Assembly: GCF_902364365.1 (NCBI RefSeq)
Contig: NZ_CABJDN010000001.1
Location: 62,001-126,000 of the forward strand
Length of the DNA stretch: 64,000 nucleotides
Direction of reading: 5' to 3'
Source of the DNA: Bacteroides intestinalis
GTDB lineage: Bacteria > Bacteroidota > Bacteroidia > Bacteroidales > Bacteroidaceae
The translations under genes and the position numbers were made by a program. Every line of letters begins with the position of its first letter. The stretch's first letter is position 1. Below the pieces are notes generated by a model, which did not search any database, had not been told where the DNA came from, and worked only from the letters and a program-made list of their open reading frames with translations. Shown here piece by piece: positions 26,929 through 36,034 of this stretch.

Positions 26929-29151
26929 ATGAAAAAAGTATTATTTGGTTTGGCATTCACTGTTGCTCTTCCACTCTTGGCGCAGCAGAAACCTGTATAT
27001 CTGGATGCTACCAAACCTATTGAAGAAAGAGTAGAAGATGCGTTGAAAAGGCTGACTTTGGAAGAAAAGGTAGCTATGGTACATGCGCAAAGTAAATTCA
27101 GCAGTGCAGGAGTGCCCCGTTTAGGCATTCCGGAAAACTGGATGACGGATGGTCCTCATGGTATCCGTCCCGAAGTGCTTTGGGATGAGTGGGATCAGGC
27201 AGGATGGACCAATGACTCTTGTGTGGCATATCCGGCATTGACTTGTCTGGCTGCTACATGGAATCCTGATATGGCCTTGCTTTACGGAAAAAGTATCGGT
27301 GAAGAGGCACGTTATCGCAACAAGAATGTCCTTTTGGGTCCCGGTGTCAACATTTACCGTACTCCGCTGAATGGACGTAACTTTGAGTATATGGGCGAAG
27401 ACCCGTATTTGGCTTCCCGTATGGTGGTTCCTTATGTACAGGGTGTGCAGCAAAATGGTGTAGCTGCCTGTGTAAAGCACTATGCGTTGAATAATCAGGA
27501 AATCAACCGTCACACCACCAATGTTATTGTGGACGACCGTGCTCTTTATGAAATCTATCTGCCCGCTTTCAAGGCTGCAGTTCAGGAAGGTAAGACATGG
27601 GCCATCATGGGGGCATACAATCTTTATAAAGGACAGCATGCTTGTCATAATCAGTATTTACTGAATGATATTCTGAAAGGTGAATGGGGCTTCGACGGTG
27701 TTGTTGTCTCTGACTGGGGTGGTGTACATGATACGGATCAGTCTATTACGAATGGTCTTGACATGGAATTCGGTAGTTGGACGGATGGTCTTGCCAATGG
27801 CAGTAGTAATGCTTATGATAACTATTATCTGGCTATGCCTTATTTGGAACGCATTAAATCCGGGAAAGTGGGTACGAAGGAGCTGGATGATAAGGTGCGT
27901 CGTATTTTGCGCCTGAGTTTCCGTACAACAATGGATGTGAACCGTCCTTTGGGTTCCATGCTTTCTCCTGAACATTATGAGGCTGCCCGCCGCATTGGTG
28001 AAGAGGGAATTGTGCTGCTGCAAAACAAGGGTTCTCTGTTACCTATCGACCTGAATAAAGCAAAGAAAATTGCTGTTATCGGTGAGAATGCTGTGAAGAT
28101 GATGACCGTAGGCGGTGGTAGTTCTTCTTTGAAAGTGCAGCGTGAGTTATCTCCGTTGGATGGCATTAAGAAGCGTGTAGGCGATAAAGCAGAAGTGGTT
28201 TATGCTCGTGGTTACGTGGGAGATGCACGTGGTGAATATAATGGCGTAGTAACCGGTCAGAATTTGAAAGACGACCGTACACCGGAAGAATTGATTGCCG
28301 AAGCTGTAAAGGTAGCCGCAGATGCGGACTATGTGATCTTTATCGGCGGATTGAATAAGAGTAATAACCAGGATTGTGAAGATACGGATCGTGCCGGTCT
28401 TGGTCTGCCTTACGGACAGGATGCTGTTATCACGGCTTTGGCAAAGGCAAATAAGAACCTGGTAGTTGTTAATATTTCCGGTAATGCTGTAGCTATGCCT
28501 TGGATTACAGAAGTTCCTTCTGTGATGCAAGCCTGGTTCTTGGGTTCGGAAGCCGGAAATTCTATTGCTGCTGTACTGATGGGGGATGCCAATCCTTCCG
28601 GTAAACTGCCTTTTACTTTCCCTGCACGTTTGGAAGATGTTCCGGCTCACAGTGTGGGTGAGTATTTTGCTGAACGTAGCAAGAAAGTAGTGGATATGAA
28701 GTACAATGAAGGTATCTTTGTCGGCTATCGCTGGGCAGACAAGCAGAAGAAGGTGAAGCCGCTGTTCCCATTCGGACACGGACTGTCTTATACAACTTTT
28801 GTTTATGGAAAGCCAGCTGCCGATAAGAAAGTAATGTCTGCCGATGATCAGATCAGCTTTACTGTAACCGTGAAGAATACAGGTGATCGTGAAGGGCAGG
28901 AAGTGGTACAACTGTATATCAGTGACAAGAAATCTTCTTTACCTCGTCCTGTTAAGGAACTGAAAGGTTTCAAGAAAGTGAAACTGGCTCCGGGAGAAGA
29001 GAAAGAGGTTACATTTACTGTAGATAAGGAAGCTTTGAGTTACTTTGACGATGCCCAACATGCTTGGGTAGCCGAGCCAGGTAAATTTGAGGCTGTGATA
29101 GCTGCTTCGGCGGCAGATATAAAAGGTATAGTGTCGTTTGAATTGAAATAG
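26929..29151 (+). CDS. Glycoside hydrolase family 3 beta-glucosidase
   Basis: Retaining exo-enzyme that releases glucose from oligosaccharide ends, most likely in the periplasm. Seen: signal peptide (FTVALPLLAQQ), the GH3 N-terminal barrel with nucleophile Asp262 in VVVSDWGGVHD, the KHYALNNQE motif, the C-terminal alpha/beta domain (KIAVIGENA, YGQDAVI, VNISGNAVAMPW), and a fibronectin-III-like tail (YTTFVYGK to FELK). Length 740 residues fits BglX-like enzymes. Last gene of the operon, followed by a strong terminator at 29188-29218. Confidence 0.93.
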   Translation: MKKVLFGLAFTVALPLLAQQKPVYLDATKPIEERVEDALKRLTLEEKVAMVHAQSKFSSAGVPRLGIPENWMTDGPHGIRPEVLWDEWDQAGWTNDSCVAYPALTCLAATWNPDMALLYGKSIGEEARYRNKNVLLGPGVNIYRTPLNGRNFEYMGEDPYLASRMVVPYVQGVQQNGVAACVKHYALNNQEINRHTTNVIVDDRALYEIYLPAFKAAVQEGKTWAIMGAYNLYKGQHACHNQYLLNDILKGEWGFDGVVVSDWGGVHDTDQSITNGLDMEFGSWTDGLANGSSNAYDNYYLAMPYLERIKSGKVGTKELDDKVRRILRLSFRTTMDVNRPLGSMLSPEHYEAARRIGEEGIVLLQNKGSLLPIDLNKAKKIAVIGENAVKMMTVGGGSSSLKVQRELSPLDGIKKRVGDKAEVVYARGYVGDARGEYNGVVTGQNLKDDRTPEELIAEAVKVAADADYVIFIGGLNKSNNQDCEDTDRAGLGLPYGQDAVITALAKANKNLVVVNISGNAVAMPWITEVPSVMQAWFLGSEAGNSIAAVLMGDANPSGKLPFTFPARLEDVPAHSVGEYFAERSKKVVDMKYNEGIFVGYRWADKQKKVKPLFPFGHGLSYTTFVYGKPAADKKVMSADDQISFTVTVKNTGDREGQEVVQLYISDKKSSLPRPVKELKGFKKVKLAPGEEKEVTFTVDKEALSYFDDAQHAWVAEPGKFEAVIAASAADIKGIVSFELK

Positions 29152-29187
29152 GTCATTTCATTAGTTATTATCAAAGATTATATTTGG

Positions 29188-29218
29188 AAAGGCGTAGCCG
29201 TGAGGCTGCGCCTTTTTG
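29188..29218 (+). terminator. Rho-independent terminator of the GH30-GH5-GH3 operon
   Basis: AAAGGCGTAGCC pairs with GGCTGCGCCTTT around a GTGA loop, with one G-U pair, followed by a run of T. It begins 37 bases after the GH3 stop. Confidence 0.85.
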
Positions 29219-29772
29219 TGTATAATGGAAATATCCTTTTCTTTGTAAGAAGAAGTGCTAAACGGTTTGTTTTATAATAAAGGTAAGAATATAAAGCATA
29301 TAATGTAGTAATTAATACAAATTTGGTTTCTATGAAAATTAATATCTTTTCTCTTGCTGTGTGGGCGAGAATAGCATGTAGGGGTGATTAAAAATGTTAA
29401 GTTGTATATCTTGTTGTGTTAAACTTGTATTTAATGGTTATTTGGTTCTCTTTCATATATTAAATAGTTTGAATTAATTTCTTTGGAAAGTTTCGGATAT
29501 TGAAACCTGAAAAAAGAAAATATTCGTAATACGAAATAGTGTATCGAAAAATACTCTTTTTTTTTATTTCAGTCATTTTTATCTTACTCAATGGCATAAT
29601 TGGTTGTATGCCCTTCTTTTTAGTGCCTATAACAGAACTTGATACGATTTCCAATCTTCTTTATTTCAGCGATATTTGCATCTGAGATTTTATGCTTTTT
29701 TCGGCATGTTTTATTATGCTGAAAAGGGCATGAAATCTGGGAATGACTTATAAAAATAAAAACTAGAAATAA
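29219..29772. other. AT-rich gene-free leader region of the fimbrial operon
   Basis: No convincing coding frame on either strand. Small symmetric elements are TTCGTA-A-TACGAA at 29523-29535 and a GTTTC/GAAAC pair near 29490. A TATTTG box near 29674 is the nearest approach to a -7 element for the fimbrial operon. I found no long inverted repeats that would mark an invertible promoter. Confidence 0.5.
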
Positions 29773-30342
29773 ATGAAGAAAATACTAGTATGCATACTAT
29801 TCATATTGGGATTATTGCCGACTGAAAGTAAAGCTCAGAAGATTGTTGTGAAAAGCAACCTTCTTTATGATGCTACCACTACTATGAACCTTGGTCTGGA
29901 AGTAGCTTTGGCTCGTAAGTGGACGTTGGATATCCCCGTCAATTATAATCCATGGAAGTTTGATGATACTCGTTTGAAACACTGGGGCATACAGCCGGAG
30001 TTTCGCTACTGGTTCTGCGAAAGCTTCAACCGTACGTTCATCGGGGTACACGGGCATTATGCCGATTTCAATGTGGGTGGATGGCCCGACTGGCCGTTTG
30101 TCAGCGATAACATGCAGAACATGCGCTATCAGGGACATCTGTATGGAGGCGGCATTTCGATAGGGCACTCATGGATATTGAGGAAACGCTGGAGTATAGA
30201 GGCTTCTATCGGTCTGGGGTATGCGCGTATGGTATATGAGAAGTATCCCTGTGCAACGTGTGGCACTAAACTGAAAGATACCGGCAAGAACTACCTGGGT
30301 CCTACTAAAGCGAGTGTGTCACTTATTTACGTAATTAAATAG
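29773..30342 (+). CDS. DUF3575 outer-membrane protein, first gene of fimbrial operon
   Basis: Secreted beta-rich protein of 189 residues with signal peptide (LLPTESKAQ), then alternating amphipathic strands typical of a small barrel (VVKSNLLYDATTTMNLGLEVAL, WTLDIPVNYNPWKF, GIQPEFRYW). DUF3575 genes regularly open Mfa/Fim-type fimbrial loci in Bacteroidales, next to a DUF3868 gene as here. Its role there is unknown; a barrel or accessory in outer-membrane export or anchoring is plausible. The stop is 1 base before the next ATG, showing an operon. Confidence 0.85.
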   Translation: MKKILVCILFILGLLPTESKAQKIVVKSNLLYDATTTMNLGLEVALARKWTLDIPVNYNPWKFDDTRLKHWGIQPEFRYWFCESFNRTFIGVHGHYADFNVGGWPDWPFVSDNMQNMRYQGHLYGGGISIGHSWILRKRWSIEASIGLGYARMVYEKYPCATCGTKLKDTGKNYLGPTKASVSLIYVIK

Positions 30343-30343
30343 A

Positions 30344-31870
30344 ATGAGAAGGATGAAAAGAAATATGCAATTCATCATATTGGTGCTGACTGCCTTATGC
30401 CTGAATCTGAACGGAGTCATGGCTCAGGAACGCTCTTATGAGGGGACTATCACTATAGAACCTGTACGATTGGAGCAACTAGGGGAAACTATCTATATAG
30501 ATATTGATATTGTGATGGATAATGTGAAGGTGAAATCATCTCATGGGATAGACTTTATCCCGCAGTTGGTTTCTCCTGCCGCTACCTACGACCTTCCGCG
30601 GGTTTCCATCAAGGGGAAAAACGAGTATCTGGTTTATGAACGCAGGCTGGCATTGATGAGCGCTAAGGCGAAGAAGAGTTATAAGGCGCCTTATCTGATA
30701 GAGAAAAATCAGAAGAAGAAGAGCGGTGTTATTCGCTACAGATATACGTTGCCTTACGAGGCTTGGATGGCGAATGCCCGGCTGAACGTGCAGCGCGACG
30801 AGTGTGGCTGCGGCGAGAGCACACTGATGAACGTGGAGTATACTTTTGATAAGGTTACACTCGAACGTATGCTGGTGCCGTACATTGTGACTCCGGCTCT
30901 GACTTATATTGAGCCTATGGTGGAAGAAATAAAGAGCCGGGATGTGCAAGCGGAATGTTTTCTGGATTTTGAGGTGAATAAGGTAAACATTCGTCACGAA
31001 TATATGAATAATCCTCAGGAGTTGGCAAAGATTCGTGCAATGATTGATGATCTGAAGTCTGATGCCAATGTGAAGGTGAAGCGTCTGGATATCATTGGTT
31101 ATGCTTCTCCCGAAGGAACTCTGGAAGCGAATAGGCGTTTGTCCGAAGGTCGTGCCATGGCATTGCGCAATTATCTGGCTGCCCGCTATGACTTCCCGCG
31201 CGACCAGTATTATATCATCTTCGGTGGTGAAAACTGGGACGGGCTGGTAAAGGCGCTCGATACGTTTGAGATGGATTATAAAGAAGAGGTGCTGGATATC
31301 ATCACGAATATTCCCATTGAAAAAGGAAGGGAGGCAAAGTTGATGCAACTTCATGCAGGTGTGCCTTACCGGTTTATGCTGGAGCATATATTTCCGGGGT
31401 TGCGTGTAGCGATCTGCAGGGTGGGTTACGACGTCAGGAATTTCGATCTGGAAGAAGCGAAAGAAGTGATAAAGAAACGTCCGCAGAATCTGAGTTTGAA
31501 TGAGATGTTCATGGTGGCCAATACCTATCCGAAAGGTTCTCAGGAGTTTATCGACATTTTCGAAACAGCTGTCCGTATCTATCCGGAAAGTGAGATAGCC
31601 AATATGAATGCCGCTGCCGCCGCTCTTTCACGCAAAGATCTGGTTTCTGCGGAACGCTATCTGGAAAGGGTAAAGTCGGAAGACTATTCGCCCGAATATA
31701 ACAATGCAATGGGAGTATTACTATTAATGAAAGGAGATTATGAGTTATCGGGAAAGTATTTGAAGGCTGCCGAACAGTCGGGGCTGGATGCAGCTAAGGG
31801 AAATCTGGAAGAATTGGCTAAGAAAAAGGCTAATGCTGCCGAGATAAAGAGGAGGAATAAAAATGAGTGA
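30344..31870 (+). CDS. DUF3868 protein with OmpA-like and TPR regions
   Basis: Envelope protein of 508 residues. Seen: signal peptide (LNLNGVMAQE), an N-terminal DUF3868 beta domain (about 30-160), an OmpA-like peptidoglycan-binding region around 215-330 with DIIGYASPEGTLEANRRLSEGRA, and C-terminal TPR-like helices (about 380-495) ending in a charged tail. It starts 1 base after the DUF3575 stop; ATGs at 30344, 30353 and 30365 are all possible starts. It probably ties fimbrial assembly to the cell wall, an inference from its domains and constant position before the major fimbrillin. Confidence 0.85.
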   Translation: MRRMKRNMQFIILVLTALCLNLNGVMAQERSYEGTITIEPVRLEQLGETIYIDIDIVMDNVKVKSSHGIDFIPQLVSPAATYDLPRVSIKGKNEYLVYERRLALMSAKAKKSYKAPYLIEKNQKKKSGVIRYRYTLPYEAWMANARLNVQRDECGCGESTLMNVEYTFDKVTLERMLVPYIVTPALTYIEPMVEEIKSRDVQAECFLDFEVNKVNIRHEYMNNPQELAKIRAMIDDLKSDANVKVKRLDIIGYASPEGTLEANRRLSEGRAMALRNYLAARYDFPRDQYYIIFGGENWDGLVKALDTFEMDYKEEVLDIITNIPIEKGREAKLMQLHAGVPYRFMLEHIFPGLRVAICRVGYDVRNFDLEEAKEVIKKRPQNLSLNEMFMVANTYPKGSQEFIDIFETAVRIYPESEIANMNAAAAALSRKDLVSAERYLERVKSEDYSPEYNNAMGVLLLMKGDYELSGKYLKAAEQSGLDAAKGNLEELAKKKANAAEIKRRNKNE

Positions 31871-31907
31871 ATTATATATGTATTAATTTCTAATAAATGT
31901 TTGTTTT

Positions 31908-33614
31908 ATGCTAAAGATTAAATCTATTTTAGTTTCGTTGCTGGCCATTGCGGCATTGGCAAGTTGTTCGAAAGAGAATGACGAAAACCCCGAAGTTGAT
32001 GGGGGAAAGGACTACGATGTAGCTTATGTGTCAATCAGTATGACTAATCCTAAAACGACAGGGACACGCGCTTCTGCGGAACAGCCGTCTTTGCCGGCGG
32101 AGAGCTTGATTAAAGAGCTCTATGTGATTACATTCAATTCGAGTAAGGCGGTGACTAAGGACGCAGATGCAACCAAGTATGTCACAGTATTGGGGGCAGG
32201 TACTTTCGGGACGAATAGTGGAGTTACCACTCCAAATACTCCGATTAAGGTGGGTACGGATACTAAGTACCTGCTTGTTGTTGCCAATCCGGGTGCCGTA
32301 TTAAAGGATCGTCTGGATAATATTACAGCGGGTGCAACGTATGCTACCATCAATGCTATGATTACAGTTCCTACAAAGACTAACCAGCCCAGCAATGCTT
32401 ATCTTGTAGAGGAGGTGGTGCATACCGATGGTTGTGCAATGATTAATGCCGGATTCTTCGATGATTCCGATGCAGACCCTGCCAATCATGCATGGAAAGA
32501 TGAATGCCTGCTCGATGTATCGGACAAGATTGTTTTGGCCAAAGACTATAAGACGGAAGCCCAAGCTCTGAATGCAGCGAAAGGTAATCCGGCTACTCTT
32601 GAGATAGAACGTCTTGCAGCCAAGTTGGAGGTTATGGTTGGTAGTCCATTAGAAGTTGGACCTTTTGAAGATATAACAGACAGAAGTCTTGGACAGTTTG
32701 ATTTTGGAAATTGGACTGTTGACTATTACAACTCTCTGTTGTTTCCGTTTGCAAAGAAGACTACAACAGAGTCGTCTCATACTTCTCCCGGATTCTACAA
32801 AAGTAACTTCTATACAATCGATCCTAACTTTACGACTGCGGGTGGAAGTGAATATCTTACGGGCCTTGTTAAAAATGTGCTTGATGCCGCTACTCGCGAA
32901 CCTAAAGTAGAATGGGTTAATAAAAGTACAACTGCTGGTGAGAACTACAGATACTGCATCGAGAATACGATGGATGAAGGATTTCAGAAGTTTGGTGCGG
33001 CTACGCGTCTGGTGCTTAAAGGCAAGTATGCGCCTTGGCCGACCGGTGAGTTTAATTTAGGAGATGACTGGTACCGCCTTCCTAACGGAACTAACTCTGT
33101 AAACTTCAAGAGCTTTACTGATTTGCTGGCTGCCTATACATCTGCTGTAGCTAAACCGGAGGCTAACAGAACCGCCCAGGAAAAACTTTTGGTTTCGGCA
33201 TGTGAACTGTTCTATACCCAGATACAACCTGCACTTACCGTCAATGATCCGGGTGACTTTGCTTCTCTTAGTCAAGCTATTCTTGATGCCAACAATATTG
33301 CGAATGGCGGTGAACTGACTAAAGAAGAAGGTTGTATCTATTGGTACCCAAAGAGTCTCAACTATTACTATTATGAGATTCGTCATGACAATGCAGCCAA
33401 TGATCACATGGAGTATGGAAAATATGGTGTAGTACGTAATAACTATTACACGCTTACACTGACAAAGGTGAATGGTAACGGTACACCGTGGTACCCTGGC
33501 GGTGGTCCCGAAGATCCGGATGAAGAAGAAGATATAGATAAGTTGGGTGCTTATCTCCACTTTGAGATTAAAGTTGCTCCGTGGATATACTGGACTACCA
33601 ATTTCGAGATCTAA
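31908..33614 (+). CDS. Mfa1/FimA-family major fimbrial subunit
   Basis: Structural subunit polymerised by strand exchange on the cell surface. Seen: lipobox ALASCSK with Cys20, an N-terminal donor segment containing Arg54 in TTGTRASAEQ, an immunoglobulin-like P_gingi_FimA body (IKELYVITF, TKYLLVVANPGA), and a C-terminal strand IKVAPWIYWTTNFEI characteristic of Mfa1-type proteins. Length 568 residues, typical of Mfa1. In Porphyromonas the lipoprotein precursor is cut after an Arg to free the groove for polymerisation; Arg54 is a candidate, by analogy only. Followed by an intrinsic terminator, so this gene may be made in excess over the minor subunits. Confidence 0.88.
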   Translation: MLKIKSILVSLLAIAALASCSKENDENPEVDGGKDYDVAYVSISMTNPKTTGTRASAEQPSLPAESLIKELYVITFNSSKAVTKDADATKYVTVLGAGTFGTNSGVTTPNTPIKVGTDTKYLLVVANPGAVLKDRLDNITAGATYATINAMITVPTKTNQPSNAYLVEEVVHTDGCAMINAGFFDDSDADPANHAWKDECLLDVSDKIVLAKDYKTEAQALNAAKGNPATLEIERLAAKLEVMVGSPLEVGPFEDITDRSLGQFDFGNWTVDYYNSLLFPFAKKTTTESSHTSPGFYKSNFYTIDPNFTTAGGSEYLTGLVKNVLDAATREPKVEWVNKSTTAGENYRYCIENTMDEGFQKFGAATRLVLKGKYAPWPTGEFNLGDDWYRLPNGTNSVNFKSFTDLLAAYTSAVAKPEANRTAQEKLLVSACELFYTQIQPALTVNDPGDFASLSQAILDANNIANGGELTKEEGCIYWYPKSLNYYYYEIRHDNAANDHMEYGKYGVVRNNYYTLTLTKVNGNGTPWYPGGGPEDPDEEEDIDKLGAYLHFEIKVAPWIYWTTNFEI

Positions 33615-33637
33615 ATATACTCTTTACTTTAAAGAAA

Positions 33638-33674
33638 ACAGGGCAGTGCGGACTGCCTGCCCTGTACTTTTTTT
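33638..33674 (+). terminator. Intrinsic terminator/attenuator after the major fimbrillin gene
   Basis: Perfect 9-bp stem ACAGGGCAG/CTGCCCTGT with a 10-base loop, then AC and seven T. It lies within the operon, between the major and minor subunits, so read-through would set the subunit ratio. Confidence 0.8.
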
Positions 33675-33849
33675 AATAGATATCCCGTGCGGACAGACCG
33701 CCGGAAAAAGTAAAAACAAGCCGGTGACAGGCTTCCCAAAAACAGCACTGAAATATCCCGGCGCACCCGAAATGCATGAAATGCGGAGCGCGCCCCCTAA
33801 AGAGGAAATAACCGGAGACTGATAAGACATAGTCTCTGACAATATAAAC

Positions 33850-33869
33850 GGCAACCCGATGAGGTTGCC
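33850..33869 (+). promoter_or_regulatory. Hairpin just upstream of the FimB/Mfa2 start codon
   Basis: GGCAACC and GGTTGCC pair perfectly around a CGATGA loop, ending 17 bases before the ATG at 33887. A GAGACT/AGTCTC stem lies just before it. Possible mRNA leader structure; no promoter consensus was found in 33675-33849. Confidence 0.4.
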
Positions 33870-33886
33870 CCATAAAAGAAAAAGAT

Positions 33887-34885
33887 ATGTTCGGAAAAAC
33901 TAAATCGCTGTTCCTTATCGTTGCCTCGATGCTATGTATGGCTTCGTGCGACAGTATACGCGAAGACCTGCCCCGGTGCGAACTTTGGTTGGAATTTGCA
34001 TTCGCCTACAATATGGAATATGCGGATGCCTTCAATCCGCAGGTTAAATCGGTGGATGTACTTGTGTTCGGCAGCGATGATAAATTGCTCTTTTCTAAAA
34101 GAGCCGAGGTTGCCGCGCTGGTTGGTGGAAACCGGATGTCGCTGACTGATGAACTCGATTTCGGAAACTATAAGGTACTGACTGTCGGCAGTCTGTCCGG
34201 CAGGTTCCGGCTTTCGGACAGCGCAGGTAATGAACTGGTGCCGGGAACAACCACCCTCCAACAGGTCATTGTAATCCTGAAACGGGAGACGGACGTTGTA
34301 GATTTCGAGTTCCAGCACCTTTACTTCGGAGAAGTTGTGGAAGTGGATCACCTGCCATCCAATACCAGCCATAAAGTTTATCCGGTGAATCTGATACGCG
34401 ACACCAATCGGTTTAATATCGCGTTGATGGGACAGGGGGAAGATGAAGCGGATGGAACGCAATATACGTTTGAAATTCAGGTACCGGAAAATGCGGCTTA
34501 TTCCTGGGAAAACGAGCCTACAGGACAAGGACCGGTTACTTATGTGCCTTACCATACAGGTCCGGGTGAGATACCCGATGTGATTGTGTCCGCACGCCTG
34601 AACACTCTGCGTCTGCTTAACAGAAACGGATGGGATTATAAGTTCATTATAAAGAATGCAGATACCGGCGCCGAAGTGTGGAGCTACAATCTGATGACAC
34701 TGTTGAGTATTGCCCGGCCGACTTCCCGTTACGATGGGACGGAACTTCCCTTCCAGGAATACCTTGACAGGCAGAGTGAATGGAACTTGATATTTACTGT
34801 TGTTGAAAACCCCGGAGGAGGATTCCTTCAGATCGGTCTGGTTGTGGGCACTTGGATTTACTGGCTCCACGGGATTGAAGTTTAA
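33887..34885 (+). CDS. FimB/Mfa2-family fimbrial anchor subunit
   Basis: Anchors the fimbria in the outer membrane and limits its length in characterised relatives. Seen: lipobox MASCDS with Cys21, an N-terminal region RCELWLEFAFAYNMEY, the conserved VKSVDVLVFGSDDKLL, and a C-terminal VVGTWIYWLHGIEV like the Mfa1 family end. 332 residues. Unlike the polymerising subunits, no Arg in a cleavage-like context stands out right after the lipobox segment, which fits retention as a lipoprotein. The next subunit starts 2 bases after its stop. Confidence 0.85.
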   Translation: MFGKTKSLFLIVASMLCMASCDSIREDLPRCELWLEFAFAYNMEYADAFNPQVKSVDVLVFGSDDKLLFSKRAEVAALVGGNRMSLTDELDFGNYKVLTVGSLSGRFRLSDSAGNELVPGTTTLQQVIVILKRETDVVDFEFQHLYFGEVVEVDHLPSNTSHKVYPVNLIRDTNRFNIALMGQGEDEADGTQYTFEIQVPENAAYSWENEPTGQGPVTYVPYHTGPGEIPDVIVSARLNTLRLLNRNGWDYKFIIKNADTGAEVWSYNLMTLLSIARPTSRYDGTELPFQEYLDRQSEWNLIFTVVENPGGGFLQIGLVVGTWIYWLHGIEV

Positions 34886-34887
34886 GA

Positions 34888-35991
34888 ATGAGAAAGAAAC
34901 TATTACATATCATTTGTCTGGCATCCACTATTCTTTTGTTCTCATGCAGCAGAGATGCAGCTGATGAGTTGCCTATTCTTACCCGAGCGCAACTTAGCAT
35001 CAACCTGATGAACAATGGGGATACGGATCAACAGGAGGAGATAAGCTCCATGCGGTTTATCGTATTCGGCAGCACGCCCGGTGGTGTGAGGCTGGATGTG
35101 AATGAACACATCCTGTTGGGTACTCCGGAGAAAGCTACCGATATAGACGCGCAGCTTCTCAAGGTGACTTCCAGCAATGATATTCTGGTCGTAGTTATTG
35201 CCAACGAACCGCAGAGTCTTACAAGTAAACTCGATGGTATTGCCAGTCTTTGGACGTTGCAAGATATGCTCTATGACATCTCTGACATACTGAATAGTGG
35301 CGGACAGATAATTTCTATGACCGGAATGCCCATGATAGGAGTAGTTCGGGATATATCTATAGCGCCTGATGAAACCCAAAAAGTAGAAATGGTTATCGAA
35401 CGTGCCGTAGCCCGGGTCGATGTCTTTCTCGAAGCTATAGACGGTGGAGCGGTGACCGGATATACTGCCGGAAGCACCAGTGTCACCTTGCACAATCTCT
35501 CCCACGACAGTTATTTCGTAATGGGAAATGTGGACAACGGCACGCGTGATAATGCCGACTCTTCAAAAAACTATGGGAAAGTGAAGGAAAACGTGCCGGA
35601 AAAAGATTTATTGACAGACACCTGGACAGCGGCAACATCGGAAAAGTGGGCGTATTCATCGGCTGCCGGAGCTAAAAACCGGAAGTTGCTTTGCTCGTTC
35701 TATACTGCCGAACGCATATTCAAGTCAGATTATTCCGACCGGCTGGCTGTCAGTATGGCTAATGTCCCGAAAGGTCCTTCAGATATCACCGGGATAACTG
35801 AAAAAGTGATTGAGACCATAACGAAGGTTGATGATAAAGGTGGCTCGACGGCGCAGCCTTTTACGGAGATCCGACGGAACAACGTGTATCAGATAACGGC
35901 ACGTGTAGGGAAAATCGGTATTCAGATACTGACGGTAACGGTAGAAGATTGGGGTGAAAAGCAGGATATTGATCTGGATCTGGATATGTGA
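34888..35991 (+). CDS. Minor fimbrial subunit lipoprotein (FimB/FimA-like)
   Basis: Secreted 367-residue protein with lipobox LLFSCSRD (Cys20) and a possible processing Arg33 in PILTRAQLS. The body carries the fimbrillin pattern SSMRFIVFGSTPGG, DILVVVIANEPQSL and VERAVARVDVFLEA, and the end ITARVGKIGIQILTVTVEDWGEK. This is the family of accessory fimbrillins that join the stalk to the tip. Gap to the upstream gene is 2 bases and to the next 43 bases. Precise place in the fibre unknown. Confidence 0.78.
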   Translation: MRKKLLHIICLASTILLFSCSRDAADELPILTRAQLSINLMNNGDTDQQEEISSMRFIVFGSTPGGVRLDVNEHILLGTPEKATDIDAQLLKVTSSNDILVVVIANEPQSLTSKLDGIASLWTLQDMLYDISDILNSGGQIISMTGMPMIGVVRDISIAPDETQKVEMVIERAVARVDVFLEAIDGGAVTGYTAGSTSVTLHNLSHDSYFVMGNVDNGTRDNADSSKNYGKVKENVPEKDLLTDTWTAATSEKWAYSSAAGAKNRKLLCSFYTAERIFKSDYSDRLAVSMANVPKGPSDITGITEKVIETITKVDDKGGSTAQPFTEIRRNNVYQITARVGKIGIQILTVTVEDWGEKQDIDLDLDM

Positions 35992-36034
35992 TACCTTTCA
36001 CCGGTTGTTTTTTTAATTTCAGAAAAGAAGTAAG

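Noticed and set aside
29460..29654. Minus-strand 64-codon frame in the fimbrial leader region
   Set aside because: AT-rich, basic composition with no start context or recognisable pattern; treated as chance.
29219..29772. Possible invertible promoter for the fimbrial operon
   Set aside because: No pair of long inverted repeats was found and no recombinase gene is nearby.
33624..33873. Open frames on both strands between the major and anchor fimbrillin genes
   Set aside because: They run through a terminator stem and have no start context; better explained as leader RNA.
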